Assembly (NCBI GenBank): GCA_031415375.1
Contig: JANORP010000165.1
Span: forward strand, 1-31,293
From: JADKCL01 sp031415375
GTDB lineage: Bacteria; Bacteroidota; Bacteroidia; J057; JADKCL01
Direction of reading: 5' to 3'
Length of the DNA stretch: 31,293 nt
How positions within the stretch are numbered: position 1 is the stretch's first letter; every line of letters begins with the position of its first letter. A model generated the notes under the pieces. That model did not search any database and was not told the DNA's origin. It saw only the letters and a list, made by a program, of their open reading frames with translations. This document shows positions 1 through 9,523 of the stretch, piece after piece. The position numbers and the translations under genes are program-made.

Positions 1-1
1 C

Positions 2-241
2 GAAGAGCTGCGCCTTGGCGCGGGCAGTCATCTGCTCACTTGGGACAAAGGAGACATCGTTTCCGGGTATTTGCTGTCAGGAAAATTGACAGTCAATGGC
101 CGCGACATCCATGCCGATGATTTTGTGATCGCCTCTGGCGATGGCCAATTGGAATTGGTCGCAGAGGAAGATGCCAAGCTTTTTGTGATTTATTCGCCGA
201 TGGAGCCAGGCTACCCGACATACGCGCGGATGCGGAATTGA
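2..241 (+). CDS. Cupin-fold protein, C-terminal part (5' truncated by window edge)
   Basis: An open frame enters from the left edge and ends with TGA at 239-241, giving about 79 residues. The visible part contains the spacing typical of a small cupin barrel: a turn rich in Gly and His (LGAGSHLLTWDKGD), then a strand-turn-strand stretch (SGYLLSGKLTVNGRD), an acidic turn followed by hydrophobic strands, and a final FVIYSP strand. Cupins of this size often bind a metal or small ligand, but the metal-binding residues of cupin motif 1 are not all visible here, so no reaction can be assigned. It precedes the methyltransferase gene by 223 bases on the same strand. The cupin assignment is by fold pattern only and is moderate. 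Confidence 0.5.
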   Translation, partial: EELRLGAGSHLLTWDKGDIVSGYLLSGKLTVNGRDIHADDFVIASGDGQLELVAEEDAKLFVIYSPMEPGYPTYARMRN

Positions 242-464
242 GCATGCTTTTGAATTGGTGCAGCTGCACTTGCGGCTCGGCGCTCGTTGGCTACTTCCCA
301 CGATATAGTACCCACCTGTAGTGCAATTCGGCTGTGAAGCGTCGCATTTGCCCGCCGTCAATCGCTGCCCAAAACCAACCTTTGCAAAAGCGGAAAAGGA
401 TGCCGATTTTTGCACTTCGGTTCCTGCGCATTGTGGGAGTCACTTGGCAGTATAAGGTAAGTCT

Positions 465-1166
465 ATGTCGTTTGCGAAATTTGTGACCAGCATCCCAGTC
501 TTGGGTCCAGTGGCTGTAAAGGTGAAAAAGGCTGTGTTTGGACAAAAGAAATTTCCAGGCTCGGCAGAGTATTGGGAGTCGCGCTACGCCACTGGCGGCA
601 ACTCTGGCGCGGGGTCCTACAGCAATCTCGCAGCGCACAAAGCCGATGTCATCAATGCCTTTGTTGCGGAACACAATTTGCAAACCGTGATCGAGTTTGG
701 TTGCGGCGACGGCAATCAACTCTTGCTGGGAGCCTATCCGCACTATATCGGGCTCGACATCTCGCCCACGATCATCCGCAAATGCATGGCGATGTTTGCC
801 GACGACAAGACCAAGAGTTTCTTTGTCTATGATACACGCGCCTTCCGCGACCTGCAAAAGGTCTTTCAAGTGGAGTTGGCCATGTCGCTCGACGTCTTGT
901 ACCACCTCATCGAAGACGAGATTTTTGAGAAGTACATGCACCACCTCTTTGACAGTGCGAGCCGCTATGTGCTCATCTACTCCAGCAACTTCCAGCGCCA
1001 GCAAGATCACCACGAGATCGACCGCGTCTTCACCGATTGGGTCGCCAAAAATCGCCCTGAGTGGGAGATGTGGAAGAAGATCGACAACAAATTCAAAGCC
1101 GACCCCAACGATCCTGGCCATAGTTCCAAGGCGGATTTCTATTTTTTCAGGCTCAAAGGAGCCTGA
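465..1166 (+). CDS. Class I SAM-dependent methyltransferase
   Basis: A 233-residue protein with a Rossmann-like methyltransferase core. Motif I is VIEFGCGDGNQLLL around residues 75-88, the glycine-rich loop that binds S-adenosylmethionine. It is followed by an acidic strand end (YIGLDIS, about residues 93-99) that would hold the ribose hydroxyls, and by AMSLDVLYHL at about residues 138-147, which fits motif IV. The N-terminal 30 residues are basic and hydrophobic. No domain reveals the methyl acceptor; proteins of this type often act on small molecules, sugars or lipids. The ATG at 465 follows a 223-base spacer after the cupin gene, and the gene ends just before a strong terminator, so it is either monocistronic or the last gene of a unit including the cupin gene. 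Confidence 0.85.
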   Translation: MSFAKFVTSIPVLGPVAVKVKKAVFGQKKFPGSAEYWESRYATGGNSGAGSYSNLAAHKADVINAFVAEHNLQTVIEFGCGDGNQLLLGAYPHYIGLDISPTIIRKCMAMFADDKTKSFFVYDTRAFRDLQKVFQVELAMSLDVLYHLIEDEIFEKYMHHLFDSASRYVLIYSSNFQRQQDHHEIDRVFTDWVAKNRPEWEMWKKIDNKFKADPNDPGHSSKADFYFFRLKGA

Positions 1167-1207
1167 TCATACCTGTCGGATGCAGCCCGTGAGGGCAATC
1201 AAAAAAA

Positions 1208-1233
1208 GCGAGGCCATTGGCCTCGCTTTTTTT
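1208..1233. terminator. Bidirectional intrinsic terminator
   Basis: A perfect 8-bp stem, GCGAGGCC and GGCCTCGC, encloses the loop ATT. It is preceded by a run of A and followed by seven T. It therefore works on paper in both directions and lies between the convergent methyltransferase gene (plus) and the small secreted protein gene (minus). Confidence 0.9.
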
Positions 1234-1257
1234 GTATCGATCGCTTGCAAAAAGGGA

Positions 1258-1704
1258 TCATCCCTCAGCGTTCTTGCTCTTTTTTGGCTTCTTGATTTTA
1301 GGAGCCTTGCCCCAACCTGAATAAGCTTGGCTATCGATGTCATAGACTAGATAGAGCTTGTTTTTCTTCTTGAATCTGTGTGCCTGCTCTTCGAAAGTAC
1401 AGTCGATGCTATAGTTGTTTTCGATGCTGTGCTCTTCCCAATTGCCTTCATATTCGGCAAAGTTCACTACTTTGATCGCATGCGTGCCAGCAGGAACATC
1501 CACTGTGAAGACAGTTCCTTTGGATTCTTTCACCACTGCGGAAACACCAACGGATGTGCCATCGACAAAGACTTCGGCTTTGCAATTGTGGTCATAGCCC
1601 TCGACAATGTTGTTGAACTTAAAAATGACCTGAAGAGGTACCGTCTGTGCAGCTGCAAATGTGCCTGCGAACAAAACGGCCAAGAAAAATGTAATTTTTT
1701 TCAT
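1258..1704 (-). CDS. Small secreted protein of unknown function
   Basis: A 148-residue protein starting MKKITFFLAVLFAGTFAAAQ, a clear Sec signal peptide with probable cleavage after residue 19. The mature part alternates short strands (PLQVIFKFNNIVEGYDHNC, AEVFVDGTSVG, TVFTVDVPAGTHAIKVVNF) in a pattern that suggests a small beta-sandwich. The C-terminus is strongly basic, with KIKKPKKSKN in the last 15 residues. I recognise no named family. Two cysteines (in DHNCKA and SIDCTF) could form a disulfide. No T9SS sorting domain is present, so a periplasmic location is likely. The gene shares a terminator with the convergent methyltransferase and diverges from the TonB-dependent receptor gene. Confidence 0.75.
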   Translation of the reverse strand: MKKITFFLAVLFAGTFAAAQTVPLQVIFKFNNIVEGYDHNCKAEVFVDGTSVGVSAVVKESKGTVFTVDVPAGTHAIKVVNFAEYEGNWEEHSIENNYSIDCTFEEQAHRFKKKNKLYLVYDIDSQAYSGWGKAPKIKKPKKSKNAEG

Positions 1705-1921
1705 GATAATGATTTAGGCAATCTAGGTGGACGAAAAATCAATACACAAGACAGCGGTCGCCTTGTTGCGCAAATTTAGGTTCCTTGCCCGCATTTGCAA
1801 CATTTTTGCTGGGCAATCTGTGATTTTGCTTCAAAAACCTGATACAAATTGAGCGAGCGGGGGATGTTGCGATGCCCATCTGATAACTGATGCGTCCCCC
1901 AAAAATAGGTAAACTTGCACC

Positions 1922-4375
1922 ATGAACAGATTGCGATGGTTGTTGGGCTTGATATTGATCGGCATGGGTGCGCCAGCCTTTTGCCAAAAGCCCCCGCAAT
2001 GCAGCGTGACGGGCACCCTGCTCGATAGCAATACGACCGAACAAGTCGTGTTTGCAACCGTCAAGTTGTACCTGCGAGACAGCCTCGTTGTCGGCAGTCT
2101 TGCTGATGAGAAGGGGGAATTTGTCATCAAAAACCTCAAGCCAGGCAGTTACCGCCTTGAAATCGCACAGTTGGCCTACGAGACCATGGTGATCGCCCCC
2201 CTGAACCTCTATGCCGAGCAACCCCAGCGCGACCTCGGCAAGCTCCTGATGCGCTACAAGGCCACCGACCGACTAGCTGTGCAGATCACCGATCGCCAAG
2301 ACCTCATGCTCAACAACATCGACAAAAAAGTCTATAATGTCGAGCGCAACCAGCTTGCAGCGGGTGGGGCAGTCACCGACATCCTCAAAAACATTCCTTC
2401 GGTCGAGGTCGATATCGATGGCAACCTGAGCCTGCGTGGCAGCGGCAACGTCACTGTGCTCATCGATGGCAAACCGAGTTCGCTCACGGGCGCCGGCCGC
2501 ACAGCCGCGATTCAGCAGATCCCGGCAAGCTCGGTCAAGGCCATCGAGGTCATCACCAACCCATCGGCACGATATGACCCCGATGGCATGGCGGGCATCA
2601 TCAATATCGTCACCAAAAAGGAAAAAGCACCCGGCCTCAATGGCAACTTCAGCCTAGGTCTCGGCACCCATCGCAAATACAACTCCAGCGTCGGCCTCAA
2701 CTACCGCAGCAAGCATCTAAACGCCTATGGCAGCTACAGCTTCAGGATGGAGGATCGGTGGAACCGTGGCTGGTCCACGACGACCACGCCCCTCGATACG
2801 CTCACGCCCTTTTTGGGACAGTCCTCCAGCGGCAATCGCCATAACCTCGACCACATGTTGCGTGGTGGCATAGACTATTACATCGGCACATACACGACGC
2901 TCGGCATCGCTGGCGGTGCCAGTGTGCAAGATCAGCGATTCAAGGAAATCAGCTTTTTTGAGGAACAAACGCCATCTGCCCAAGCCTATTCGGTCTATGA
3001 TAGGGTGGGGGGCGGCACAGAGGGGCGCAGGGCCTATGACGGTGAGCTCAACCTGAGCCAGCGTTTCCAGCAGCAGGGCCGCACCCTGGATGCACGGATC
3101 GCCTATTCCACCGGCAATACCCTCAAAGACAGCTATTTTCGCAGTTTGTATAAAGTGGAAAACGGGGTGAGTGCCACACAACCCGACGACTATCAAAACA
3201 ATTATCAAGTTGAAAGCATCGCCTTGGGCACCGCCCAGATCGACTACGTGCAGCCACTGGGTGCCAAAAACAAGATTGAAGCAGGCGGCAAATTCACGGG
3301 CAGGAACATCACCAATGGCTTCGATTCAGAGTCACTGAACCATGCCAACGAGCAATTTGTCGATGACACGCTGCTCAACAATACATTTGATTACCGAGAG
3401 CGCATCCTTGGCGGTTATGGGATCTGGACACGGCGGCTCACCACACGCCTTGGTGTTCAAGCTGGATTGCGTGCCGAGCAGGCCCTCACCCATTCGCAAT
3501 TGCGGGATGACGCAACGGGCTACACCAACAATTATTTCAAGCTCTTTCCCAATACCTACCTCAATTATCAGATCAAGAATGGCCAGGATCTGCGGCTGAG
3601 CTACAGCCGCCGCATCAATCGCCCCACGACAGAGGAACTCAATCCCTTTACCGACTATAGCAATCCCAAGCGCCTGCGCGTCGGCAACCCCAATCTGCTG
3701 CCCGAGTATGTGGAAGCGTTTGAGCTGAGCTGGGGCGCGAAATACAAATGGGGAAGCTTGGCCAGCACAGGCTATTTTCGCTATACCACCAATACCAAGA
3801 CCCGCTATTGGGAACCCATTTCCCCCAACAGCGACACGGTGCTGGTCACCTTCGTGAACCTCGATGCAGGCCAGAGTTATGGGGTCGAGGTGATCGGGGA
3901 AATGAAGCCCGCCAAGTGGATGGAATGCATGGTCAGTCTCAATGGCTTTCGCACGGTGCTCAATGCGAGCAATCTGCAGCCGGGCCTCTCGGTCGATAAT
4001 TTGGGGATGATTGGCCAGTTCAGCAGCACCTTTTTCATCGGCAAGCGCACCAGTCTGCAAGTGAGCGCCAACTACCGCTCGCCGAGGCTCAATCCCAGTG
4101 GCACCTTTGCGGCGACATTTGTGAGCGATGCGTCGATCAAGCAAAATCTCTTCAAGGGCAAAGGAAGCTTGAACCTGCGCATGAGCGATATCTTCAATAC
4201 CCAGCGCTTCAAGATCGTGGGCGATTCAGAGATCCTGATGACCGAAAATTACCGCAAGCGCGAGTCCCGCGTCGGATATGTCACATTCAGCTACCGTTTC
4301 GGCAAAGGCGAGGCCAATCCCAACAAGCGCAAGCGCAACGAGGAGCGGCAAGGCGGGGAAGAATCTGGTTTTTAG
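1922..4375 (+). CDS. TonB-dependent receptor-like outer membrane protein (OMP_b-brl_3 type)
   Basis: An 817-residue outer membrane protein. Residues 1-21 are a signal peptide ending APAFCQ. Residues about 28-110 form a carboxypeptidase-regulatory-like beta-sandwich (SVTGTLLDSNTTEQVVFATV, then KGEFVIKNLKPGSYRLEI). Residues about 128-235 form the plug (LKNIPSVEVD, LRGSGNVTVLIDGKP, EVITNPSARYDPDGMAGIINI). The rest is a beta-barrel of alternating short strands that ends in a strand FSYRFG plus a basic tail. This architecture belongs to a large Bacteroidota receptor family whose ligands are mostly unknown; uptake or signalling cannot be separated here. No SusD-like partner follows, which argues against a polysaccharide utilisation locus. 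The next gene, 263 bases downstream, encodes an alpha-2-macroglobulin-like protein. TAAACTTG at 1910-1917 is a one-mismatch -7 box very close to the ATG. Confidence 0.9.
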   Translation: MNRLRWLLGLILIGMGAPAFCQKPPQCSVTGTLLDSNTTEQVVFATVKLYLRDSLVVGSLADEKGEFVIKNLKPGSYRLEIAQLAYETMVIAPLNLYAEQPQRDLGKLLMRYKATDRLAVQITDRQDLMLNNIDKKVYNVERNQLAAGGAVTDILKNIPSVEVDIDGNLSLRGSGNVTVLIDGKPSSLTGAGRTAAIQQIPASSVKAIEVITNPSARYDPDGMAGIINIVTKKEKAPGLNGNFSLGLGTHRKYNSSVGLNYRSKHLNAYGSYSFRMEDRWNRGWSTTTTPLDTLTPFLGQSSSGNRHNLDHMLRGGIDYYIGTYTTLGIAGGASVQDQRFKEISFFEEQTPSAQAYSVYDRVGGGTEGRRAYDGELNLSQRFQQQGRTLDARIAYSTGNTLKDSYFRSLYKVENGVSATQPDDYQNNYQVESIALGTAQIDYVQPLGAKNKIEAGGKFTGRNITNGFDSESLNHANEQFVDDTLLNNTFDYRERILGGYGIWTRRLTTRLGVQAGLRAEQALTHSQLRDDATGYTNNYFKLFPNTYLNYQIKNGQDLRLSYSRRINRPTTEELNPFTDYSNPKRLRVGNPNLLPEYVEAFELSWGAKYKWGSLASTGYFRYTTNTKTRYWEPISPNSDTVLVTFVNLDAGQSYGVEVIGEMKPAKWMECMVSLNGFRTVLNASNLQPGLSVDNLGMIGQFSSTFFIGKRTSLQVSANYRSPRLNPSGTFAATFVSDASIKQNLFKGKGSLNLRMSDIFNTQRFKIVGDSEILMTENYRKRESRVGYVTFSYRFGKGEANPNKRKRNEERQGGEESGF

Positions 4376-4638
4376 GATTGCTGGGATGCCGCATACTCCC
4401 GCAAAAAGGCGTGATATTTCTCGCAAACATACATCTGCTGTCGTCCTCGACATCCCCAGATGCATGGCATAAAATCACAATGCCTATCTCTTTAATGGCT
4501 GGTAATTAATCATTTATGATTTGTTCCGGGAATTATTAAAAAATTCTTCAACTCCCTTATGGAATCTGTGAAGTCGCTGCACCCTACAGCCAACTCAAGA
4601 ATTTATAAGGCTTACGCTCGACTCAAAAGATTCTACCA

Positions 4639-7600
4639 ATGAAAATTTCACCCAAAAAATGGCTCAGCACAGGACTCTTCGCGGGGGCAGGCATCCTGGT
4701 CATGCTGTTGGTCACAGCAGCTGGCGGCAACTTCCCGATCAAACTCAATCCGTTTATCATCCAGCTTGAAACCAAGCTGGATGCCTACAACACCCACGCC
4801 CCTGAAGACAGGGTCTATCTCCAATTCGACAAGCCATTTTACAATCCTGGCGACGACATCTGGTTTAGCGCCTATGTGCGAGACGCCAAGACCATGCTCA
4901 AAAGCACCAAGAGCGACATTCTCTATGTCGATTTCATCAACCCCAAGGGGAATGTCGCTCAGAAAATGAAACTGGTCGCCCATGACGGCATTGCCAAAGG
5001 GGATTTTCACTTGGACCATGAGATGTTGGGGGGCATGTACAAAGTGCGGGCCTATACCAAATGGCAAGAGAACAACAAGGATGGCTTTGTCTTTGAAAAG
5101 GAATTGCAAATCCAGAATGTCGTGCTGCCCAATCTCAAGATGAAGCTCGACTTTGACCGCAAGGCTGTCGGCGCGGGAGATGAGGTCGTAGCCAGCCTAG
5201 ACCTGCAAAGCAATGACAACCAGCCTTTGCGCAACCATGCGTTCACCTACAAAGTGAGCCTCGACGGCAATAGCTACATCGACCTCAAAGGCACGACCGA
5301 CGATGCTGGCAAGGCTAAACTCAAATTTACCCTCCCCGCAAAACTGGAAACCAATGATGGTTTGGTGAATGTGATGATCGCCTACAACGGCCTCACCGAG
5401 TCCATTTCGCGCAGTGTGCCCATTGTCCTCAACAAAATCGACCTCCAATTTTTCCCAGAGGGCGGCGACCTCGTCTATAGCCTCGGCAGCAAGGTCGCAT
5501 TTCGCGCCATCAATGAATTTGGCAAGCCAGCCGACATCGAAGGCATGGTCGTCGATCAAAACGGTGCCAAGATCGCCGACTTCAAGTCCTTTCACCAAGG
5601 CATGGGTGCATTTGCCTTCAATCCAGCCCCTGGCCAGACCTTCAAAGCCAAAATCACCAAGCCAGAGGGCATCAGCCAAACCTATGAACTCCCCGAACCG
5701 ATGCCACGCGGCTATATCTTAAATGTCGATCATGTCGATAGCAAGGAAATGGCTGTCGTGATCCGCTCGACGGAATCGGAGGCTTTGAGCCTTGTCGCCC
5801 AAGTGCGTGGCGAGGTCTATTGGGCGAGCCAAGTGGATGTATTGCCCGGCAAGACTGAAGTGAATATTCCACTGTCTGCCTTCCCGATGGGTGTCGCGCA
5901 AGTCACTTTGTTTGACGCCAAGGGCATCCAACGTTGCGAGCGCCTCGCTTTTGTGAACCGCGACCGTCAGCTCAAAGTCGAGCTCAAGACCGACAAAGAA
6001 AAATACCTGCCCCGCGAAAAAGTCAAGATGACCGTAAAGGTCACCGATGAGCGCGGCATGCCCATGCCTGCACAGCTCTCGCTTGCCGTGGTGAACGATC
6101 AGATGCTCACCTTCGCCGACGACAAATCGGGCACGATCCTGAGCCAGCTGTTGTTGGAGCCAGACTTGAAGAGCAAGGTCGATGAGCCGCGTTTCTACTT
6201 TGACACCAAGGAGGCCAAATCATTGGCTGCGATGGACTATCTCATGCTCACCAGCGGCTGGAGACGTTTCGCTTGGGAGCAAGTGCTCGGCGGCAACATG
6301 CCGATGCTCGTGAACCAAGGCGAGCGTGCCCTCGTGCGTGGAACCGTGTATGACGCCAACACGGGTCTGCCATTGCCCCATGCCAGCATCACCGCCCCCA
6401 ATTCCAAAGTGGCACAGCTCACCGACAAAGAGGGCCACTTCGCCATCGACCAGCTCGACCTCGGCCTCGACAACAGCTTGATCGTGTCGGCAGACAAGTA
6501 CCAAGAGCAGCGCCCAGGCGTGGCCGACTATAGTCAAAACGTAACCGTTTATCTCTATCCCGCCAACCAATACCGCCAGATACCCGTGGATGGAGAAGAT
6601 TTGGGCGACATGGGAGGAGCGGAAGCCGAGGAGGTTCAGATTATAGGGAACATGAATAGAATGGATTTTGCTGCTGCCCCAAGACCGCGTGCCCTTGCTG
6701 CTCCAGTGCAAAGGATGAATGCCCCAGCCGGAGGCAAAAACAACATGAAAGCTGCCGAAGGAAAGGCGATGGTAAAGGAAGCTATGAGAGCACCAGTCGC
6801 AACCAAGGGTGTCAAGCTCGACGCAGTGGCCAACGAGGCAGATTTCAAAAAAGACATCGCCATGGACGATGACGGTATCGAGCCGCAGCCGCGTGACCGC
6901 GACCCCAAGCAAAAGGGCGATCCCAAGGCCGACCACATTGCAGCCGTTACGGAGGAAGATGAACTCAACGGTGAACTCATGGACGTCGTCGTCGCCGACA
7001 ATCGCGCTGGCTTGATCCTGATGGAAGATCAAAAAGCCTTGCAAAATCAGCAGCAGCAAGCCCAGTATTACCGTGCCCGCCAATTTGCCGCGCCCGTCTA
7101 TGCAGGCGCCGCCTACGTGGCCCCCGACAAGCGTAGCGATTTCAGGCAGACCATCTTTTGGGAACCCAATGTCAAGGTCGATCGCACGGGCAAGTCTGTC
7201 TTGGAATTCTACAACAGCGACGAGATCAGCTCATTCCGTGCAATCGCAGAGGGAATCTCTGTCGATGGCGCAGTAGGCCGTGCCGACATGGTCTTCTATA
7301 CCCAATTGCCATTCTCAATGCAAGCCCGCGTGCCTGTCGAGGTGGCCACTGGCGACAATATGGTCGTGCCCGTCGTGCTCAAAAACAATACCGATGCTGC
7401 CCTCTCTGGCTCACTGCATGTGATTGCACCCGATGGTTTGGAGCCACTCATGGCCACGGGCAGCGTGATCAGCATTCCCGCTGGCATGGCCCAAACCGTG
7501 AATCTGGCCTATAAAGTAAAGCATCACCCAGGCGAAGGCGTCTTTAACATCGCCTTTGCAGGTGCAGGTCATACCGATGCCTTTGAACAAAAGCTCAAGA

Positions 7601-9198
7601 TTGTGCCCCAAGGATTTCCTGTCGCGCTGTCGTTTGCAGGCCGTGAAAATGACAAGACCTATAAGTTTGGCATCTCAGATGTCGTGCCTGGCTCGATCAG
7701 CGCCAGCTTCACGGCCTTCCCGAGCGTGGTCACCGACCTCGTCAAGGGCATCGAAAGCATTTTGCGGGAACCCTATGGTTGCTTTGAGCAGACCAGCACC
7801 AGCAGCTACCCCAATGCAATGGTGATGAGCTATATGAAGGAGCAAAAAGAAGTCGATGGCGCGATCATGAAGCGTGCTAGCGACCTTCTCTCCAGCGGCT
7901 ACAAGCGCCTCACGACCTTTGAGACCAAGGAAAAGGGCTATGAATGGTTTGGCGCAGCACCTGGCCACGAAGCCCTCACCGCCTACGGCTTGATGCAGTT
8001 CAACGATTACAGCAAGGTGATGGACGGCGTCGATCAAGGCATGATCCAGCGCACCAGCGATTGGCTCATGAGCCGCCGCGACGGCAAGGGTGGCTTCCAA
8101 CGCAGCGGCAAAGCCATCGACCAGTTTGGCTACGCCGACCAAGACGTCACCAACGCCTACGTCGTCTATGCCCTGAGCGAGGCCAACAACAAAGACATCC
8201 TGCGCGAAGCCAATGCTTGCTTTGATGTCGCGATGAAAGACAAGGATCCTTACCAACTGGCCTTGGTCGCCAACGCAATGTTCAACTTGAACCAGATCGC
8301 CAAAGGCCAGCAAGCACTGGTCGCCATGATGGGCACCCAAAAAGCAGATGGCACCTTTACTGGAACCAAAGGCTCCATCACCCGCAGCGGTGGCATCAGC
8401 CTCACCGTCGAGACGACTTCACTTGCCGTGCTTGCCATGATCAAGAGCGGCAAGGCCGATCCCAAGGGATTGGAGACGGCAGTGCAAAGCATCGTGAGTG
8501 CCCGCTCAGGAGCAGGCGGCTTTGGCAGCACCCAAGGCACGATCCTCGGCCTCAAAGCGATGGTGGAATACACCAAGTATGCCAAGAAGACCGACGAGTC
8601 GGGCATCGTCGAGATCTATGTCGATGGCAAGAAGGTCGCTGAGCAAGCCTATGCGGCAGGTCGCCGCGAGGCTGTCGAGATCAAGGGGCTGGAGGCCTAT
8701 CTCGGCCAAGGGCAGCACAGCCTGGAAGTGAAGTACAAGGGCGTCAAGAATCCATTGCCCTATAGCGTGGCCGTCGATTACAACACCAACCTGCCCAATT
8801 CGCACAAGGATTGTGTCGTGGGCCTCACGACCAAGCTCAGCGCAACGCAAGTGAGCATGGGCAGCACCGTGCGCCTGAGCGCGACGCTCACCAACCGCAC
8901 CAAGGAAGGCCAACCGATGACGATGGCGATCATCGGTCTGCCAGCTGGCCTGAGCGCGCAGCCATGGCAACTCAAGGAGATGGTCGAGAAAAAAGTGGTC
9001 GATTTCTACGAAATCACTGGCAACAACGTGGTCTGCTACTACCGCCAAATGGCACCCGGCGAGGTACGCAACATCAACCTGGATCTCAAAGCCGAGATTC
9101 CTGGCCAATACACTGCCCCTGCCAGCAGCGCCTACCTCTACTACACCGCAGAATATAAAGATTGGGTTGGTCTGCCTGCAGTGACCATCACCAATTAA
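4639..9198 (+). CDS. Alpha-2-macroglobulin-like protein with thioester motif
   Basis: A 1519-residue exported protein with an N-terminal hydrophobic segment (about residues 12-30) and no lipobox. Residues about 55-150 match an MG-type domain (VYLQFDKPFYNPGDDIWFSAYV). Further macroglobulin-like beta domains follow to about 560. A carboxypeptidase-regulatory-like domain lies at about 562-640 (VRGTVYDANTGLPLPHASI). Residues about 650-830 are low-complexity, rich in Ala, Pro, Lys, Arg and Met. The A2M domain starts near FRQTIFWEPNVKVD, and the thioester motif GCFEQ has Cys1048 and Gln1051. An alpha/alpha thioester domain and a C-terminal receptor-binding-like beta domain follow. Such proteins are thought to trap proteases covalently in the cell envelope. 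The pbpC gene that often accompanies bacterial A2M genes is not present. The low-complexity stretch sits where the bait region is expected. Confidence 0.9.
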   Translation: MKISPKKWLSTGLFAGAGILVMLLVTAAGGNFPIKLNPFIIQLETKLDAYNTHAPEDRVYLQFDKPFYNPGDDIWFSAYVRDAKTMLKSTKSDILYVDFINPKGNVAQKMKLVAHDGIAKGDFHLDHEMLGGMYKVRAYTKWQENNKDGFVFEKELQIQNVVLPNLKMKLDFDRKAVGAGDEVVASLDLQSNDNQPLRNHAFTYKVSLDGNSYIDLKGTTDDAGKAKLKFTLPAKLETNDGLVNVMIAYNGLTESISRSVPIVLNKIDLQFFPEGGDLVYSLGSKVAFRAINEFGKPADIEGMVVDQNGAKIADFKSFHQGMGAFAFNPAPGQTFKAKITKPEGISQTYELPEPMPRGYILNVDHVDSKEMAVVIRSTESEALSLVAQVRGEVYWASQVDVLPGKTEVNIPLSAFPMGVAQVTLFDAKGIQRCERLAFVNRDRQLKVELKTDKEKYLPREKVKMTVKVTDERGMPMPAQLSLAVVNDQMLTFADDKSGTILSQLLLEPDLKSKVDEPRFYFDTKEAKSLAAMDYLMLTSGWRRFAWEQVLGGNMPMLVNQGERALVRGTVYDANTGLPLPHASITAPNSKVAQLTDKEGHFAIDQLDLGLDNSLIVSADKYQEQRPGVADYSQNVTVYLYPANQYRQIPVDGEDLGDMGGAEAEEVQIIGNMNRMDFAAAPRPRALAAPVQRMNAPAGGKNNMKAAEGKAMVKEAMRAPVATKGVKLDAVANEADFKKDIAMDDDGIEPQPRDRDPKQKGDPKADHIAAVTEEDELNGELMDVVVADNRAGLILMEDQKALQNQQQQAQYYRARQFAAPVYAGAAYVAPDKRSDFRQTIFWEPNVKVDRTGKSVLEFYNSDEISSFRAIAEGISVDGAVGRADMVFYTQLPFSMQARVPVEVATGDNMVVPVVLKNNTDAALSGSLHVIAPDGLEPLMATGSVISIPAGMAQTVNLAYKVKHHPGEGVFNIAFAGAGHTDAFEQKLKIVPQGFPVALSFAGRENDKTYKFGISDVVPGSISASFTAFPSVVTDLVKGIESILREPYGCFEQTSTSSYPNAMVMSYMKEQKEVDGAIMKRASDLLSSGYKRLTTFETKEKGYEWFGAAPGHEALTAYGLMQFNDYSKVMDGVDQGMIQRTSDWLMSRRDGKGGFQRSGKAIDQFGYADQDVTNAYVVYALSEANNKDILREANACFDVAMKDKDPYQLALVANAMFNLNQIAKGQQALVAMMGTQKADGTFTGTKGSITRSGGISLTVETTSLAVLAMIKSGKADPKGLETAVQSIVSARSGAGGFGSTQGTILGLKAMVEYTKYAKKTDESGIVEIYVDGKKVAEQAYAAGRREAVEIKGLEAYLGQGQHSLEVKYKGVKNPLPYSVAVDYNTNLPNSHKDCVVGLTTKLSATQVSMGSTVRLSATLTNRTKEGQPMTMAIIGLPAGLSAQPWQLKEMVEKKVVDFYEITGNNVVCYYRQMAPGEVRNINLDLKAEIPGQYTAPASSAYLYYTAEYKDWVGLPAVTITN

Positions 9199-9523
9199 AG
9201 AAGCCCCCGGAGGACTGCTCCTGCTTCAGGGCGGTCGAGCGGTCCTCCACCTCATAACCGGTGATCATGTCCTAGGTGGTGCTGTCGCTCAGCTGCAGGC
9301 CAGCTTGGAATCGCCGCAAGACTTTGAATACGTTCTTTAGATTTTTCACGGGAATTAAAGGCACCGCTACGATCTCAGGATTTGGCGGTGTCTTTGTTTT
9401 TCTTTGGTGAATCAGATACACAACAAATCTATGCCACGGCGGCTGGGCGACCGTGCATGATGAAATAGGATCTGTACCATGAATTTGGAGATTGGCATGT
9501 CCCAGGCATGCCATGGGCTTCGG
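9199..9523. other. Intergenic region between convergent genes, with two hairpins
   Basis: This 325-base stretch holds no convincing gene. Short open frames overlap in several frames without family resemblance. An inverted repeat, GGAGGAC at 9209-9215 and GTCCTCC at 9242-9248, follows the macroglobulin stop, and a 7-bp stem, TGGCATG at 9493-9499 and CATGCCA at 9507-9513, follows the pepD stop. Neither has a good T tract, so they are only possible termination or mRNA-end structures. Confidence 0.45.

Noticed and set aside
291..1121. 276-codon minus-strand frame opposite the methyltransferase
   Set aside because: Antisense to a gene with clear SAM-binding motifs; composition is a mirror of that gene.
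7675..8340. 221-codon minus-strand frame inside the macroglobulin gene
   Set aside because: Antisense to the thioester domain; no motif or start signal.
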